This document shows positions 21,740 to 34,160 of a stretch of 64,000 nt of DNA, piece after piece. The notes below the pieces were generated by a model. That model was not told where the DNA came from, did not search any database, and saw only the letters and a list, made by a program, of their open reading frames with translations. The position numbers and the translations under genes were made by a program. Origin of the DNA: Paracentrotus lividus (Eukaryota; Echinodermata; Echinoidea; Camarodonta; Echinidae); assembly GCA_940671915.1 (NCBI GenBank), contig CALNVZ010000077.1:94149-158148 (forward strand). The letters are read 5' to 3'. The number at the start of each line of letters is the position of its first letter. The stretch's first letter is position 1.

Positions 21740-22450
21740 ATTTCTTGTGTGCACTCAACTGAGCCAATTATTTAAATTATCCACCATATGAGACACCATT
21801 GAAGGCACCACTGCGTGAATGGGTAAATGTGTTTCAGTGGTGTGTTCAATGGTAGCTCATTTGCATAGTGTGCACTCAATGAGCCAATTATTTAAATTAG
21901 TACCATTGAGACTACCATTGAGGCACCACTACGTGAATGGTAATTGTGTTTCAGTGCGTTGTGTCAATGGGGTAGCCTCATTTGCATATGGTGTGGCACT
22001 CAATTGAGCCAATTATTTAAATTAGCTACATTGGCACTACCATTGAGCGCACCATTGGTGAATGGTAAATGGTGTTTTCGTGTTTTCAATGGTAGCTCAT
22101 TTGGCATATGGTGTTCGCTCAGTTGAGCCAATTATTTAAATTACTACCATTGGCATTACCATTGAGGCACCATTGGTGAATGGTAAATGGTGTTTCAATG
22201 GTTTTCAATGTAGCTCATTGGTTATGGTGTGCACTCAGTTGAGCCAATTATTTAAATTAGCTACCATTGGCACTACCATTGAGGCACCATTCGTGAATGG
22301 TAATGGTGTTCAATGGTTTTCAATGGTAGATCATTAGCATATGGTGTGCGCTCAGTTGAGCCAATTATTATTATTACTACCATTGGCACTACCATTGAGA
22401 CACCATGGTAATGGTAAATGGTTTTTCATTGGTGATGGCAATGGTGTTGG
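21740..22450 (+). repeat. 120-bp tandem array (copy B)
   Basis: Counterpart of 5828-6540; unit phase is lost by indels, unit content unchanged. Confidence 0.85.
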
Positions 22451-22552
22451 CAGTGTTTTTCAATGGTATAGATGTCAATGTATCTCTATTGTATAGATTG
22501 TCAATGGTATTTCAATGGTTATTTCAATGTACCATTGAGATTTTTTTTTGTA

Positions 22553-23033
22553 AGGGGTAATTCTAAAATTGCCCATTTTTCGGTTGTTTCATTGGTTCAT
22601 TCAACGTGAATGAATGGATATTGGTTCATACACTTCCACAACAGGGATTCCATATTGATCGATTATACTCATGGTAAGAAGCAAAAATCGCAGTTTGGGA
22701 AATTTTGCTGCATGCTCACTCAACCGTGAAATTTGACGCAAATTTCGTTTCCGTATATTTGGAAACCACGTTTGCATACATTCGATTGTAATGTTAAAAT
22801 CTTGAAAATTTGAATCAAAGTTGCCATATTAGGTTCGAACTTCAAAAAATGACATTTTGCATTCAACCATTGCTCACTGAAGCATGACATGATTATTTTT
22901 CCTAAAATTCGCTCCATTGGCGGCTAATTAAATTTCCCTATATGGACATATAATTAGATCTTTAAAATTCCTCCTGTCAAAAATTATTGATACTGAAATA
23001 GGGGAACTTTCTTTTGTGTTGTGTTTATATTGC
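22553..23033 (+). mobile_element. half copy of large foldback element (copy B)
   Basis: Counterpart of 6648-7134, ending with GAACTTTCTTTTGTGTTGTG. Confidence 0.75.
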
Positions 23034-23870
23034 GTTACCACTTTTTACTTCATGATACAGCAACATCATCTAAAATCGATTGTTTCATTATTTTATTTCT
23101 CTTTCAACAAAATACGTCGTTCAACGTGTGATTTAAGTGTTTACAATAATAGCAATGCCAAAGTGCATAAGGACCCCAAAGAATTTGTTGAACTGAAGAC
23201 TTTATTTTATCATTATTATGAATATCATTGAAATCAATATCAATAAGGACAAAGAAGGATTTTCAAAGAACATAATGTTGGGAAATAGAAATAAATACAT
23301 AAGTAGATAAGAAGATTTGTAATAAGAGAAAGGTATAGATTTTGAAAACAGAGAGAAAAAATAAGAAAACAAATGAGAATGGGAAAAAAGGGGAGTCTAG
23401 AGAGGGAAAAAAATCCAAATGAGGGAAAAAAAGCATGAAAAAGAAGAAGAAGGGGAATCAGGAAAAATGACATTGGAAATATATAAGAAATTGAAAAATT
23501 TCTAGAAACGGAAGATTATGGACACAAATCTGAACTTCATTCATAACAACAAAAAGCGCTATCCTTCTAGCCAAGCCACATTCATAACAATAATTGCGTA
23601 TTTTGCATACAAAACAACCTAAAATCCGCATGATAAAAATGAATAATTCATGAGCTTTCGTGCCCCGGATCGGTGGCATGACTATAGGTCTACTACACGC
23701 ATATCGCCGCCCTAGAAAGCTATGAATATTCAGTACCATCGCGGATACGTAAGCAACCGCCGCACAGTGGGCCAGAATAACTAAAAGTGCGACAAAACTA
23801 ATTCCTCACCGAAGACGGATAACTAAATTTCTTAAGAGAAGTCCTTCTATTGGTTTTCAGACCCGCGCGG
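23034..23870. other. AT-rich stretch, no gene recognised (copy B)
   Basis: Counterpart of 7135-7978; purine-rich runs only. Confidence 0.4.
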
Positions 23871-24310
23871 AATTCGATAAAAACAATTTCAAAAACTTAT
23901 GACGTCATTAAAATGCTCTTTTCTTGATTGGTCAAGACAAATATCAATAGTAAACATAGGCATATTCATTTTCTTTTGATTAATGGGACTTATGGGGTTT
24001 CAAGACTGAAAGAAACTCCATAAGAGTATTTTCAAATGTCTATGATGTCATTAAAATACCCATTTCTGATTGGTTAGAGCGGATTTCTATGTAAAAGTTA
24101 CATATCTGATATTATTTTCATAATGAGGTGTGTATTGGGGTTTATAGACCACGGAAACTTTTGTTAATATGATTAGAGTATCTTTTAAAGTATCTGACTT
24201 CATTAACACACTTTTTTTTTACTGGACGAGGAAAAATGCATTTTTTAGAGAGAGATTATATATTATTTGGAACTTAAATGGGTTTTACGGACTAATGAAA
24301 CGGGAGTTCT
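23871..24310 (+). repeat. CRE/CCAAT triplicate (copy B)
   Basis: Counterpart of 7979-8420, with TGACGTCA at about 23900 and TGATGTCA about 145 bp further on. Unit 1's CCAAT part survives as TTGATTGG, unit 2's as TGATTGG. Confidence 0.5.
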
Positions 24311-27199
24311 CTTTTTATATAAAAAATACCGGTTTTTCCTGAAGAGACCAGTAGGCCTATTCATCAAATAAGAAGAAAAATCATTCTGATTTTGGCTAAT
24401 TGTCTTGATTATGACGGAAAAGTTATTGCATTTAATATATCTACGATTTCCTTCTCTAATTGAAACTATTATGCATTTTGTATTTTATTTTCCAAATCGC
24501 AAATTAAAAAATACAGTTATCATATAAACATCATGATAAAAAAAAAATTGAAAGAAGCACAAATGGCTCGTGGCCATCAGCTTGTAAACATAAACAATGG
24601 GTCCAGAAAGTACAGAAATTCGAAAGACAAAAAAAAAAACAAAAAACGAATGATATCAAACTATAAATTATAAAAATGAAAGAGAGTATAATGATAAAGA
24701 CACAGTTAAATTTTATAGGTAGGCAGTCTTACGTGTTCTTCCTGACCGAAGTAGCAAAATATATATGTGAATAAAAGTCATTAATTTAAGAATAATCGGT
24801 TATGACTTTTTTACATAATAATTGTTTGGAAACAAACGATAAACCTACTATGACAAAGGTGAGCCCCCAATGAAATGTCATAATACTATTTCAAGATTCA
24901 AGATCAATTAAGATGGTCATGAAATTGATAGGTTGGGGGGGGGGTAACAGTCTAAAGACTTTATATCACCCCCATAAGCACACATGTCTGTATTTCATGA
25001 AAATCATTGTATTCATGTGTTTTGGTTGTTTTGGTTTTTCGGCTTTCAATTGAAATATTTACGCCACTTACGGTGAGACTTTGTGTGCGCAATACGTGCG
25101 CATATATCGGTTTTAGCACATTTTGACGGTAAAAAAGGCCGAACATGCGGATGAAAAATTGGTTTATATCTCCGAAGGTTTGCAGGAGGTTGCAGCTAAT
25201 TTTTGGTTATTGATGTAAAGCATGAACTTATACAAAGACTCTCATTGTATTTTATAGCGCAGCAATCGGCAGCAAATTTTTGAAAATTTATGCGTATGAA
25301 TAAAAAAAATGCAAATTTTCCCCCATTATTTAGTGGTTTCTTCCAAAATTACTTCCGAATGGATTAATTATTTGTCTTTAAATTCTATTGGCACTAACAA
25401 TGATCATTCTTAAACAAGCAAATTCAATTTTCAGTATATTGAAACTACCCATTTAGTAAAAAATCCCAAAAAACGAAAATTTGTCAATTACACATTGTGT
25501 ACAAACAAGTCATTTTCTGGTCATTTCCAAGAAAAATAACCAACTAAAAATCAATTTCATGATGAAATATTTTATGGAGATGTTCTAAGGATTGCTATCT
25601 TTGCTGAGAATATTAAAAAAGCAAAATTGGTTAGGTGACAGAAACCAGTTTTGGCGCACTTTAGCTGACGCCTGCCCCACTGTGCGCCGATTGGCTGTTA
25701 GTGATTATCAATGAAAATAGGCCACTCCTCGTTCTTAGGAACCATGCCCATTGTCTTTATCAAAAAACCCTTCGTCAACAGTGGTTAAGAAACAAATGAC
25801 CACCCTTGGAATGGTCTCTTACCCAGGAGGTGTGCAAAGCTCCTGGACATGGATCTTTATTGACTGCTTAGGTATTGCTCAAGAACCTTTGCCCCAATGA
25901 CTTCTTGATCCTAGTACTAGACCTGGGAGCCTTACTTTTCTGGATCTTACAGCTCTGATGGTAGAAATCCATTCTTACTTCCTCTGAGTTAGATTTGATG
26001 GTATATAACCTCTGTTGGAAGATAGGTCAATCTTCAGATAGCTTCTGAGTTTCTATTCGTAGCTGGCATGAGTCCATTTTGGAACCTATGCATACTCCAT
26101 CTTTACTAAACATCACCCAAAACCCTTGCATACTTCTGTTTGACCCCAGGAGAATATCAACTTGGAAAAACAAAATGCAAAAATAATAAAAACAATGTCT
26201 TCACAAATTCTTTCTTCCCGCACAGAATGGCAGTCTGTAAAGCAGAACATACGCTGCCCTCAAGCATGCAAAAATGCATAAAGTTTCTTGCTTGGCTTGG
26301 AATCTGAATATAGACAGACTACAGTCCTGTATCAAATGAAATGGTTTGAGAGGGAAACCTTTATATAGCCACGAATTAATCCAAACGTAGTGGTTTTAGT
26401 ACTTCCATAAAGTAGGAAAAGCAGGCTTTCTTCCAAATTTTTTCCCATCTAATTTGATGCTGTTAATCTTGAAGTTGTTAATCTGTTTCATGTGCGCCAT
26501 GTCATCTATTTGTGTGTAGGTTTGAACAGTATAAGCCAAGATGACCATGGAGAATACTAATTCCCTTTTATAGCCCGCGTCACACAGCCCCGGAGGTTAG
26601 CAACGATGGATACATGATCATGGAAAAACCCAAATTTTGCCTCTGATCACGAAGGCATCACGAAAGCATCGCAAAAGCATCGAGCCATTTTAGAGTACTA
26701 AAGACTGTTTCAAAAAGAATGAGCAGTCGGAAAAAATAATTAAGGTATACATCTTCTGAAATAATGTCTGTATGTGGTACCACATTAAATAAGAAAAAGT
26801 GTATGACGAGGAGCTGATCGATATTAAACACATTTATTGTGTCCGGAACAATGAATTCGTGGCCACCATGCGCAAAATCTAAATATAGATCATGGCAAAG
26901 CGTAGATTTTCTTGATTAATAAAAGTGATCATTTCTCAGTATCTACATCACCAAATGAGATTTAAAAAAAAAAAAAAAAAAATTGCTGAAGAAAGCCAGA
27001 TTTTCCTCTTTTATAGAAATATTAAATATTATTGGTGTGATTAATTTTAATAATTAAACAAAATTTTCCAAGTGTACCATATTGTTTGATATACCCTGTA
27101 TAATTAGAGATCTTAAAACCACCATGACCATCAGAGTTTTTCAGGCTTCGGCAGCGAATTCTGATGCATCAGCAAAATCTTTGGAAGCCCCCCCCCCCC

Positions 27200-27230
<31 letters not shown>

Positions 27231-27630
27231 TGATGGACTATGCGAAGTCACTTCGTTAGAGCATCGTTAGTGTCGGCCTTTTTTGCCCAAAGAAGGCAAT
27301 GCGAAGGCAACACGACTTCTCAACGCCCTCTCAATGCCATCGATAATAGTATTGTCAAGCTCGCCATCAAACTTTCCCAAAGTTGAGCAAGGATGACCAC
27401 GTCATGCATATTTTTAAATTAAAATGCTCTGATCACGAAAGCATCGTGTACCCTTTGTGTGTCCTATTCATCCATGGGATATTACATAATAATACAAAGC
27501 GTTATCCCACTAAGAAGGAAAGTCGCAATCGTTGTGTTACCTTCTGTAGGCATCGGCTAACTTCATAATTCACCATCGTTATCCATCGTTGCTGAACATC
27601 GCGACACTGTGAAGCCAGCTTGAATAAAGA
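24311..27630. other. non-coding stretch, no gene recognised (copy B)
   Basis: Counterpart of 8421-11740. The poly-C/poly-A run at about 27187-27228 is shorter than in copy A, showing homopolymer length instability or error. Confidence 0.4.
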
Positions 27631-27633
27631 CAA

Positions 27634-28075
27634 CTGTGACCTTTGACCATTGACCTACATACTTCAAAATGTACACAGACCATTTTCCTATGGCAATATA
27701 TACTATCCCTAAGTTTGAAGCTCATATCTCAACTAGTTCATAAGATTATCGCGATAACGATCTCAATACATGGAATTTCACAAATTTAACCTCCATGACC
27801 TTTTGAACCTACAGTCAAAAAAATATAATCAGATTATCTTCCTATGCTATACATACTTCCCTTACCTTTCAAGCTCATATCTAAAATGGTTCTCAAAGAT
27901 TTCGTTGATAACGATATCAATACATGAATTTCTCAAAGTGACCTCTTTGCCCCTTGACCTTTGACCTACATAATTCAAAATCTAATCAGATCATTTTCCT
28001 ATGGTATCGATACATACTATTCCCCAAGTTTGTAGTTGATATCACAAGTGTTTCTTGAGATACTGCGATTAAAAC
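27634..28075 (+). repeat. DR1-containing tandem repeat (copy B)
   Basis: TGACCTTTGACCA at 27637-27649 and TGACCTTTGACCT at 27955-27967 are retained; the middle site reads TGACCTTTTGAACCT. Confidence 0.65.
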
Positions 28076-28957
28076 AAATGGGACGGACAGACAGATGACC
28101 TACAACCACAAAGATAAATTATTAGGTGGTATGTCTTTGACAGATCACTTCTTAATTTCGTCAGAATTTTCTTTATTTATTATTTATCTATTTTAAGCCC
28201 CATTTTTGTCCACGATATCTCAAAATCAGCAAATGGAATTTCATGCCAGTTATGAAGTCCATCATAAACATGCCATGCGAAGCTTTTCAAGGTCATCAAG
28301 TCAGCACGTACGCGCTCGTCAAAATTTTAAAATGCTCAAAACACTTTTTGGCCGAATTAGAGTACGTTTCATGTCATTTTGAGCATTTCAAATATTTGCG
28401 TTGCGTGCACGTTTGCACGCGTTCGTAACGCCTTACGCGACACAGAATTACCGTTTCTTTTATTTATATGCATTGATATATAATTCTGATAATTGATACC
28501 TTGATCAGCTTTCTACGACTACAAATACAGGATGAGCCTCCATCAAAGTTTGCAGGGCGAGCACGCGTACTCTCACTATAGCCCATATATGGGCAAAAAC
28601 TCTTCAGAAACGAACGGAAACCCCCAATTTTTGTTACACGTCTTTGATAGAGTATGAATTATAGATCTCATTTCATGTCTCATTTGATCCCATTATTATA
28701 TTATGACATCAATCAAATTGCGCCGGAACTCAAAATTCCATTTCTCTGTAAACATTGGTCGATTTTCGCTCAAATTTTAATATGTCATGTATGTTGTAGC
28801 TGAGGACATACGCTTTCTGCATTATGACCTTTATTTTTCGTTTTTAGACAATTGCACCATTGTTGGAAAAATGACAATTTATAGAGCCATTGGAGGATGG
28901 ATTTTTCCCGTTTTTTCGCCGTATTGAAAAATTTTCGTTCTACGTGTAATCCATATA
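28076..28957. other. non-coding stretch, no gene recognised (copy B)
   Basis: Counterpart of 12191-13079. Confidence 0.4.
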
Positions 28958-29030
28958 GGGGATTTTAGCTCAATCAGTAAGGCGTTTGACTTTCAATCAA
29001 GAGATTCCGGGTTCGATTCCGGTCGTGACC
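28958..29030 (+). pseudogene. tRNA-Glu(TTC)-like sequence / SINE head (copy B)
   Basis: Identical to 13080-13152, including the B box GGGTTCGATTCC and the defective T stem. The identity over 73 bp while neighbouring sequence carries indels fits one locus sequenced twice. Confidence 0.65.
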
Positions 29031-29128
29031 ACATACGGATTAATCTGCGAGTGTTACAGTGCGCAGAACAATAGAATTGGCGTAATCAATCAACGTGCAC
29101 ACGATCAGTAGGCTAAGTATCATGCATC

Positions 29129-29720
29129 GTAACAGATTACGGTATTTCTACTAAATCTGTTTAAACAGATTATAATCTGTTTAAACAGATTAGTTGAAGT
29201 ACTGTAATCTGTTTTAAACAGATTATAATCTGTTTAAAACAGATTAGTAGAAATGCCGTAATCTGTTTAAAACAGATTAGTAGAAATACCGTAATCTGTT
29301 TAAACAGCTATACCATAATCTGTTATTACAGATTATATTCTGTTTAAACAGATTTAGTAGAAATACCGTAATCTGTTATTACAGATTATAATCTGTTTAA
29401 ACAGATTATATTTCTACTAATCTGTTTAAACAGATTATAATCTGTTCAAACAGATTAGTTGAAGTACTGTAATCTGTTTAAACAGAATAATCGTTTAAAC
29501 AATTAGTAGAAATGCCGTAATCTGTTTAAACAGATTAGTTAGAATACCGTAATCTGTTTAAACAGATTAGTAGAAATACCGTAATCTATTACAGATTATA
29601 ATCTTTCTGTTTAAAGATTAGTAGAAATACCGTAATCTGTTATAAACAGATTCGTAATCTGTTATATAACAGATTAGTAGAAACTGTGTTTTTTTTTCTC
29701 CGTGGCACTAATGGTCTTTC
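29129..29720. repeat. palindromic satellite array 1 (copy B)
   Basis: Counterpart of 13250-13905 but better preserved at 29400-29690. Flanked by the same ~33-bp direct repeat (ending 29128, and 29917-29949). Right end again CTCCGTGGCACTAATGGTC. Confidence 0.85.
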
Positions 29721-30400
29721 GTAAATAACCTTTAATGTTTTTATTTTACTTGAAATACAACACACATGTAAATCAAATTATACACTGTTCGTCTAAAGGT
29801 GGAATATTTTTATCAATCAACGTTATTCCGAATGTGCGCAATCATGCACGAAGCAGGGGAGGGTAGAAAACAAAGCATGGATTAAGCAGTCAATAGTGGG
29901 CTAGCAAGCATGAGTATGGCACCGATCAGTAGGCTAAGTATCATGCATCTGGCACGTAAAGAGTTAAGTGGCTTATGTACACAACCTTAGGATAACTACA
30001 GTTGCTTTGTACTCTACGCATAATCACATGTGTGCATTTCCTTTTTGTTTCATCTTTTCTATATCATGTCATATGTATTTCTTAAAGGCCAACAGACCAT
30101 CTAATTTGTCCCCATGACAAATTAAAGTCTACTTTTATGTTTTGATTTGATACCCCTGATGCACATAACGTTTGAGAAGATTTCATACAGTGTATCTAAC
30201 TTATTTTATTTCCCGGTGGTTTTTGTTTATAAAGAATATAGTTGTCTCTGCATGCGGGGCTGTACCCAGAAGGTGCAACGTAATTACAGAAGAAGATTTT
30301 TTTGATGGAGGGAAGAGGGGGTAGAGGTAAATGCCCAGGGGGTAACTGTTCTAACACCTGTTTCCACAGAATGTCTAAATCTATTTACGCCATATGTGGC
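29721..30400. other. spacer between satellite and 2A ORF (copy B)
   Basis: Counterpart of 13906-14579, including the solo CACTGTTCGTC-type terminus and the second 33-bp repeat. Confidence 0.45.
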
Positions 30401-30640
30401 TTACATTCCATAAGGACCTGGATTGACCTCCACATCTCCAGATCTCACAAGTAGAATGGTTGTAAACACAAGGAGCATGAACCGAAGAAGAGGACTTGTA
30501 CCAGATTTCATGAAACAGCGAAAGGACATAAATTCCCATGAAGAACTTCGACATGAAGAGTGTCCCTGAAAGATAGAAGAAACACAAGGGGGTACATTGT
30601 TAGTAAAGTTGACTAGTTTGTATTGTAACAGTTGGAACAA
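30401..30640 (-). CDS. short 2A-peptide ORF (copy B)
   Basis: In this copy an ATG at 30478-30476 opens a 25-codon frame: a hydrophobic leader MLLVFTTILLV, then RSGDVEVNPGP (2A core at 30413-30439), then YGM and a stop. The leader-plus-2A arrangement at an N-terminus matches that described for sea urchin 2A proteins, where the peptide can act as signal sequence or as a skipping site. The longer frame (to 30640) begins at TTG and is not supported. As in copy A, GTAAGC follows the 2A codons. Indels just downstream make the true continuation uncertain. Intact function is not shown; it may be the 5' remnant of a non-LTR element or a first exon. Confidence 0.6.
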   Translation of the reverse strand: MFQLLQYKLVNFTNNVPPCVSSIFQGHSSCRSSSWEFMSFRCFMKSGTSPLLRFMLLVFTTILLVRSGDVEVNPGPYGM

Positions 30641-30879
30641 AAGAAGGAATGAATAATGCGGTGCCTGAAATATACACCTGCTGGAAGCGTAAATTGTTTA
30701 AAGGGATTAATTAGTTTTGGGAGAGATGGCACTTTAGATATTTAAGTACCTCATCAGCTGGAACAAAATTGAGTACATATTATGATCTTAGATTACTAAT
30801 TTTGAATAAATTGTGCAATGGCTGAAAAACACACACAAAAAACCCCCTTCTCTCAATTAAAGTGGGTACATGTTTTATT

Positions 30880-31250
30880 TTAATATATACATACAGTTTA
30901 TTCACTTGTCTCGCGATGTTTGTACTTATAAAGGCACAACATTTCAGATGCTACTGCTATCCTTTATCAAGTGCATAATGAGGAGATAATCTAAAAAAGT
31001 TACTCTTATTGGGAAAATGCAGACAGTTCTATTGTATTCTTAAGGTAAAGAGAGGTAGGATATGCCAGTCGACACGCTATATAGGTATATCGATGTCTAC
31101 ATCCCTTTTGATGTTGTTAGGATCCTGCCAGATGTGGAGTGCCTCCTTAACTCCTCTGGTATACCAGTGGTGGTCCTGGGCGATGCATTTGACACCTAGC
31201 CAATCCGGTTGGTGCTCTGCTTTCCATGCATGTTCCGTAGGTGAAAGACT
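30880..31250 (-). pseudogene. Penelope-like element 3' end, minus arm (copy B)
   Basis: Cleaner version of 15080-15445. The frame from about 31228 to 31077 (minus) reads EHAWKAEHQPDWLGVKCIAQ then DHHWYTRGVKEALHIWQDPN and KRD, strongly Penelope GIY-YIG C-terminal. The tail with TGCACTTGATAAAGGAT follows. Confidence 0.85.
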
Positions 31251-31600
31251 ATCAGAACGCAGAAGTGATGTTAAGAACCAAACGATTGACAGTCCAGCCA
31301 TGGCGGAACACGCACATAAAGCAGAGTGTCAAATGCATCGCCCAGAACCGCCACTGGTACACCAGACGAGTTAAGGAGGCACTCCACATCAGGCAGAATC
31401 CTGACGTCAACAGGGATGTAGGCATTGATATACTTTACGCCTGGATGCGCACAATTCGTCTACATGACCGGAGAGCCCGCTCTAACAGTGTGAGCGTAAT
31501 AGCGCCCCACCAACGGCAATGGCAACCCCTCTCTCACCTTGAAGAGCCCCTTCTCCGAAGATTCAGCCTATTTGTCAAGCCTTCACCAAAGTCCGCATTT
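31251..31600 (+). pseudogene. Penelope-like element GIY-YIG C-terminus, plus arm (copy B)
   Basis: Frame reads SVKCIAQNRHWYTRRVKEAL then HIRQNPDVNRDVGIDILYAW, the best preserved Penelope C-terminus in the window. The conserved WYxRRVKEALHI and NRDxG blocks are intact. No upstream GIY-YIG core. Confidence 0.85.
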
Positions 31601-31624
31601 AATCTATTCTTTTATCTATACATT

Positions 31625-32040
31625 TATATAGTTCAGTGACTTTACCTTAAAGCTACTCTAGTGTTGTAGTCATGGGATTGAATTGTGGAAGAAACTCTCT
31701 GACAGTGATGGGAAAGGTTGATAACAATACACCTAAGAATTGTTTATTGATGGGAGGTTTTTGAACCAAGGAAATTATAAGAAATTTACTAAATTCCTCT
31801 AAGAGGAACATGCACTGCACACAAAAATGCATGTATGGGACTACATGAACATGTGCTCACATGTGCGGGACCCGCACATATCAGCTTCTTATGTCATATT
31901 ATCACTATGAGGGCATTTGAAGAGCTATCCTTTTCAGTTGAACTTTGTACTATAAAATACTTCCTAAATACCTTGAAAATAATTGGAAGCTCACAATTAT
32001 TTTGTTGACCCATGGTTCACCTCTCCCACTATACTAGATT
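31625..32040 (+). mobile_element. LINE 3'-tail-like segment (copy B)
   Basis: Counterpart of 15840-16265, again similar to 47.93-48.11 kb. Confidence 0.55.
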
Positions 32041-32200
32041 CTCTGTCAACGACGTCTGCATTTTTCCAATAAGAGTAACTTTTTTAGATTATCTCCTCAT
32101 TATGCACTTGATAAAGGATAGCAGTAGCAACCGAAACGTTGTGCCTTTAAAAGTATAAACATCCCGAGAAAAGTGAATAAAATGTAGATATATTATTGTA
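32041..32200 (+). mobile_element. Penelope-like 3' tail, plus arm (copy B)
   Basis: Counterpart of 16266-16440, with CTTGATAAAGGATAGCAG and CCGAAACGTTGTGCC. Confidence 0.65.
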
Positions 32201-32215
32201 TATCCACGATGAATA

Positions 32216-33115
32216 ACTACGAAAGACCATTAGTGCCACGGAGAAAAAAAAACACACTTTCTACTAATCTGTTATAACAGATTACGGTATTTCTACTAAT
32301 CTGTTTAAACAGATTACGGTATTTCTACTAATCTCTTTAAACAGATTACGGTATTTCTACTAATCTGTTTAAACAGATTATAATCTGTTTAAACAGATTA
32401 ATAGAAATACCGTAATCTGTTATTACAGATTATAATCTGTTTAAACAGATTATATTTCTACTAATCTGTTTAAACAGATTAGTTGAAGTACTGTAATCTG
32501 TTTAAACAGATATAATCTGTAGATAACAGAATTACGGTATTTCTCTAACTTTTTGTCCTTAAACAGATTATAATCTGTTTAAACAGATTAGTGAAGTACT
32601 GTAATCTGTTTAAACAGATTATAATCTGTTTTAAACAGAATTGTAGAAATGCCCGTAAATCTGTTAAACAGATTAGTAGAAAATACCGTAATCTGTTTAA
32701 ACAGCTATACCATAATCTGTTATTAGATTATTTCTGTTTAAACAGATTAGTAGAATACCGTAATCTTTATACAGATTGTATAATCTGTTTAAAACAGATA
32801 TATAATTCTACAATCTGTTTAACACAGATTATAATCTGTTTCAACACAGATTAGTTGAAGTACTGTAATCTGTTTAAACAGATTATAATCTGTTTAAACA
32901 GATTAGTAAAATCCGTAATCTGTTTAAACAGATTAGTAAGAAATACCGTAATCTGTTTAAACAGATTAGTAGAAATACCGCGTAATCTATTACAGATTAA
33001 ACTGTTTAAACAGATTAGTAGAAATACCGTAATCTGTTATAACAGATTCGTATCTGTTATAACAGATTAGTAGAAACTGTGTTTTTTTCTCCGTGGCACT
33101 AATGTTCTTTCGAAA
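32216..33115. mobile_element. satellite-filled foldback element (copy B)
   Basis: Counterpart of 16452-17360. Left end ACGAAAGACCATTAGTGCCA and right end TGGCACTAATGTTCTTTCG are clear inverted repeats; the interior is palindromic satellite. Confidence 0.8.
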
Positions 33116-33171
33116 TAACCGTTTTAATGTTTTTATTTTACTTGAAATACCAACACACATGTAAATCAAAT

Positions 33172-34160
33172 TATACACTGTTCGTCATAAAGGTGGAAAT
33201 ATTTTTCTGGCTTCAACGTCATATGTTGCTCCAGCTTTTATGTCTTGAAAGTGTTGTCACCACTTTCACTTTCCGGGATCCTAGCTATATTTGACGTTCC
33301 CCTCAACCCTCTCCGTGGATTTTTCTTCCAAAAAGTTTGTCACCCCAAAAGATGGCGTTTTGTCATTTTTTCCCTTATTTTTGGGCCCCTTTTTATACAC
33401 GACCCTCCAAGGCCCCCTCAGTTCTTCCCCAGGAAACACATCTGAGGTGCATGTTGTTATTGTTCTTTAGTTAAATATTGTTTTATGGGTACAGGCTCGT
33501 CTCTTTTGTCTAGGGAAGGGATCAAAAATTATTTTTGATTGGGTTCAACATCGATTTTATTCATTTTTATACATGGAAATTTCTATCTTTCCCAATTGTA
33601 CTGTAGATCTGAGGTAAACATAATCAAAAATAAATATTAATGTATAGTTATTCAATTTACAACCTTGTCATCAAGGGCTCAAACAAAAATTACGGGAAAA
33701 TAATAATAATTAAGGTTTAAAGGTTGTGTTAGTATAAGGTGGAATAAAAATATTCTGAATTTTAACCAATCACAATCCCTTTTCTACTTCAACCTCTCCC
33801 CTAGACAAGCGACCTAAGCTTGTCACCATAAATCTATGATTTAACTTAAAGAAGGTGTATAAACAATACACCTCATACGGCGTTCCTGGGGGTAGGATAT
33901 GAGGATTGATCAGTCGGGTAAACAAAAAGGGCCCAAAAATGAGGAAAAATGAAAAAAATGGGCAATCATGAGGGTAAACCAAACTTTTTTTGAAAAAAAA
34001 AAATCCCCATGAAGTGTTGGGAAGATGTTTCAAAATATAAGCCCAGGTCCAGGAAAGTAAAGCAGCGGACAAATATATCTCAAGGAATTAAAGCCGGAGC
34101 AAAATCATGTAGTTAGAGGCGCCGGTAAAAATATTCCACCTTTATGTGATGGACAGGTTT
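33172..34160. mobile_element. foldback element with TACACTGTTCGTCATAAAGG ends (copy B)
   Basis: Counterpart of 17425-18410; the left terminus is intact here, the right carries an extra base or two. Confidence 0.75.

Noticed and set aside
32591..33178. Plus and minus frames with repeated YCNLFKQI / ICLNRLV
   Set aside because: Direct translation of the AATCTGTTTAAACAGATT satellite.
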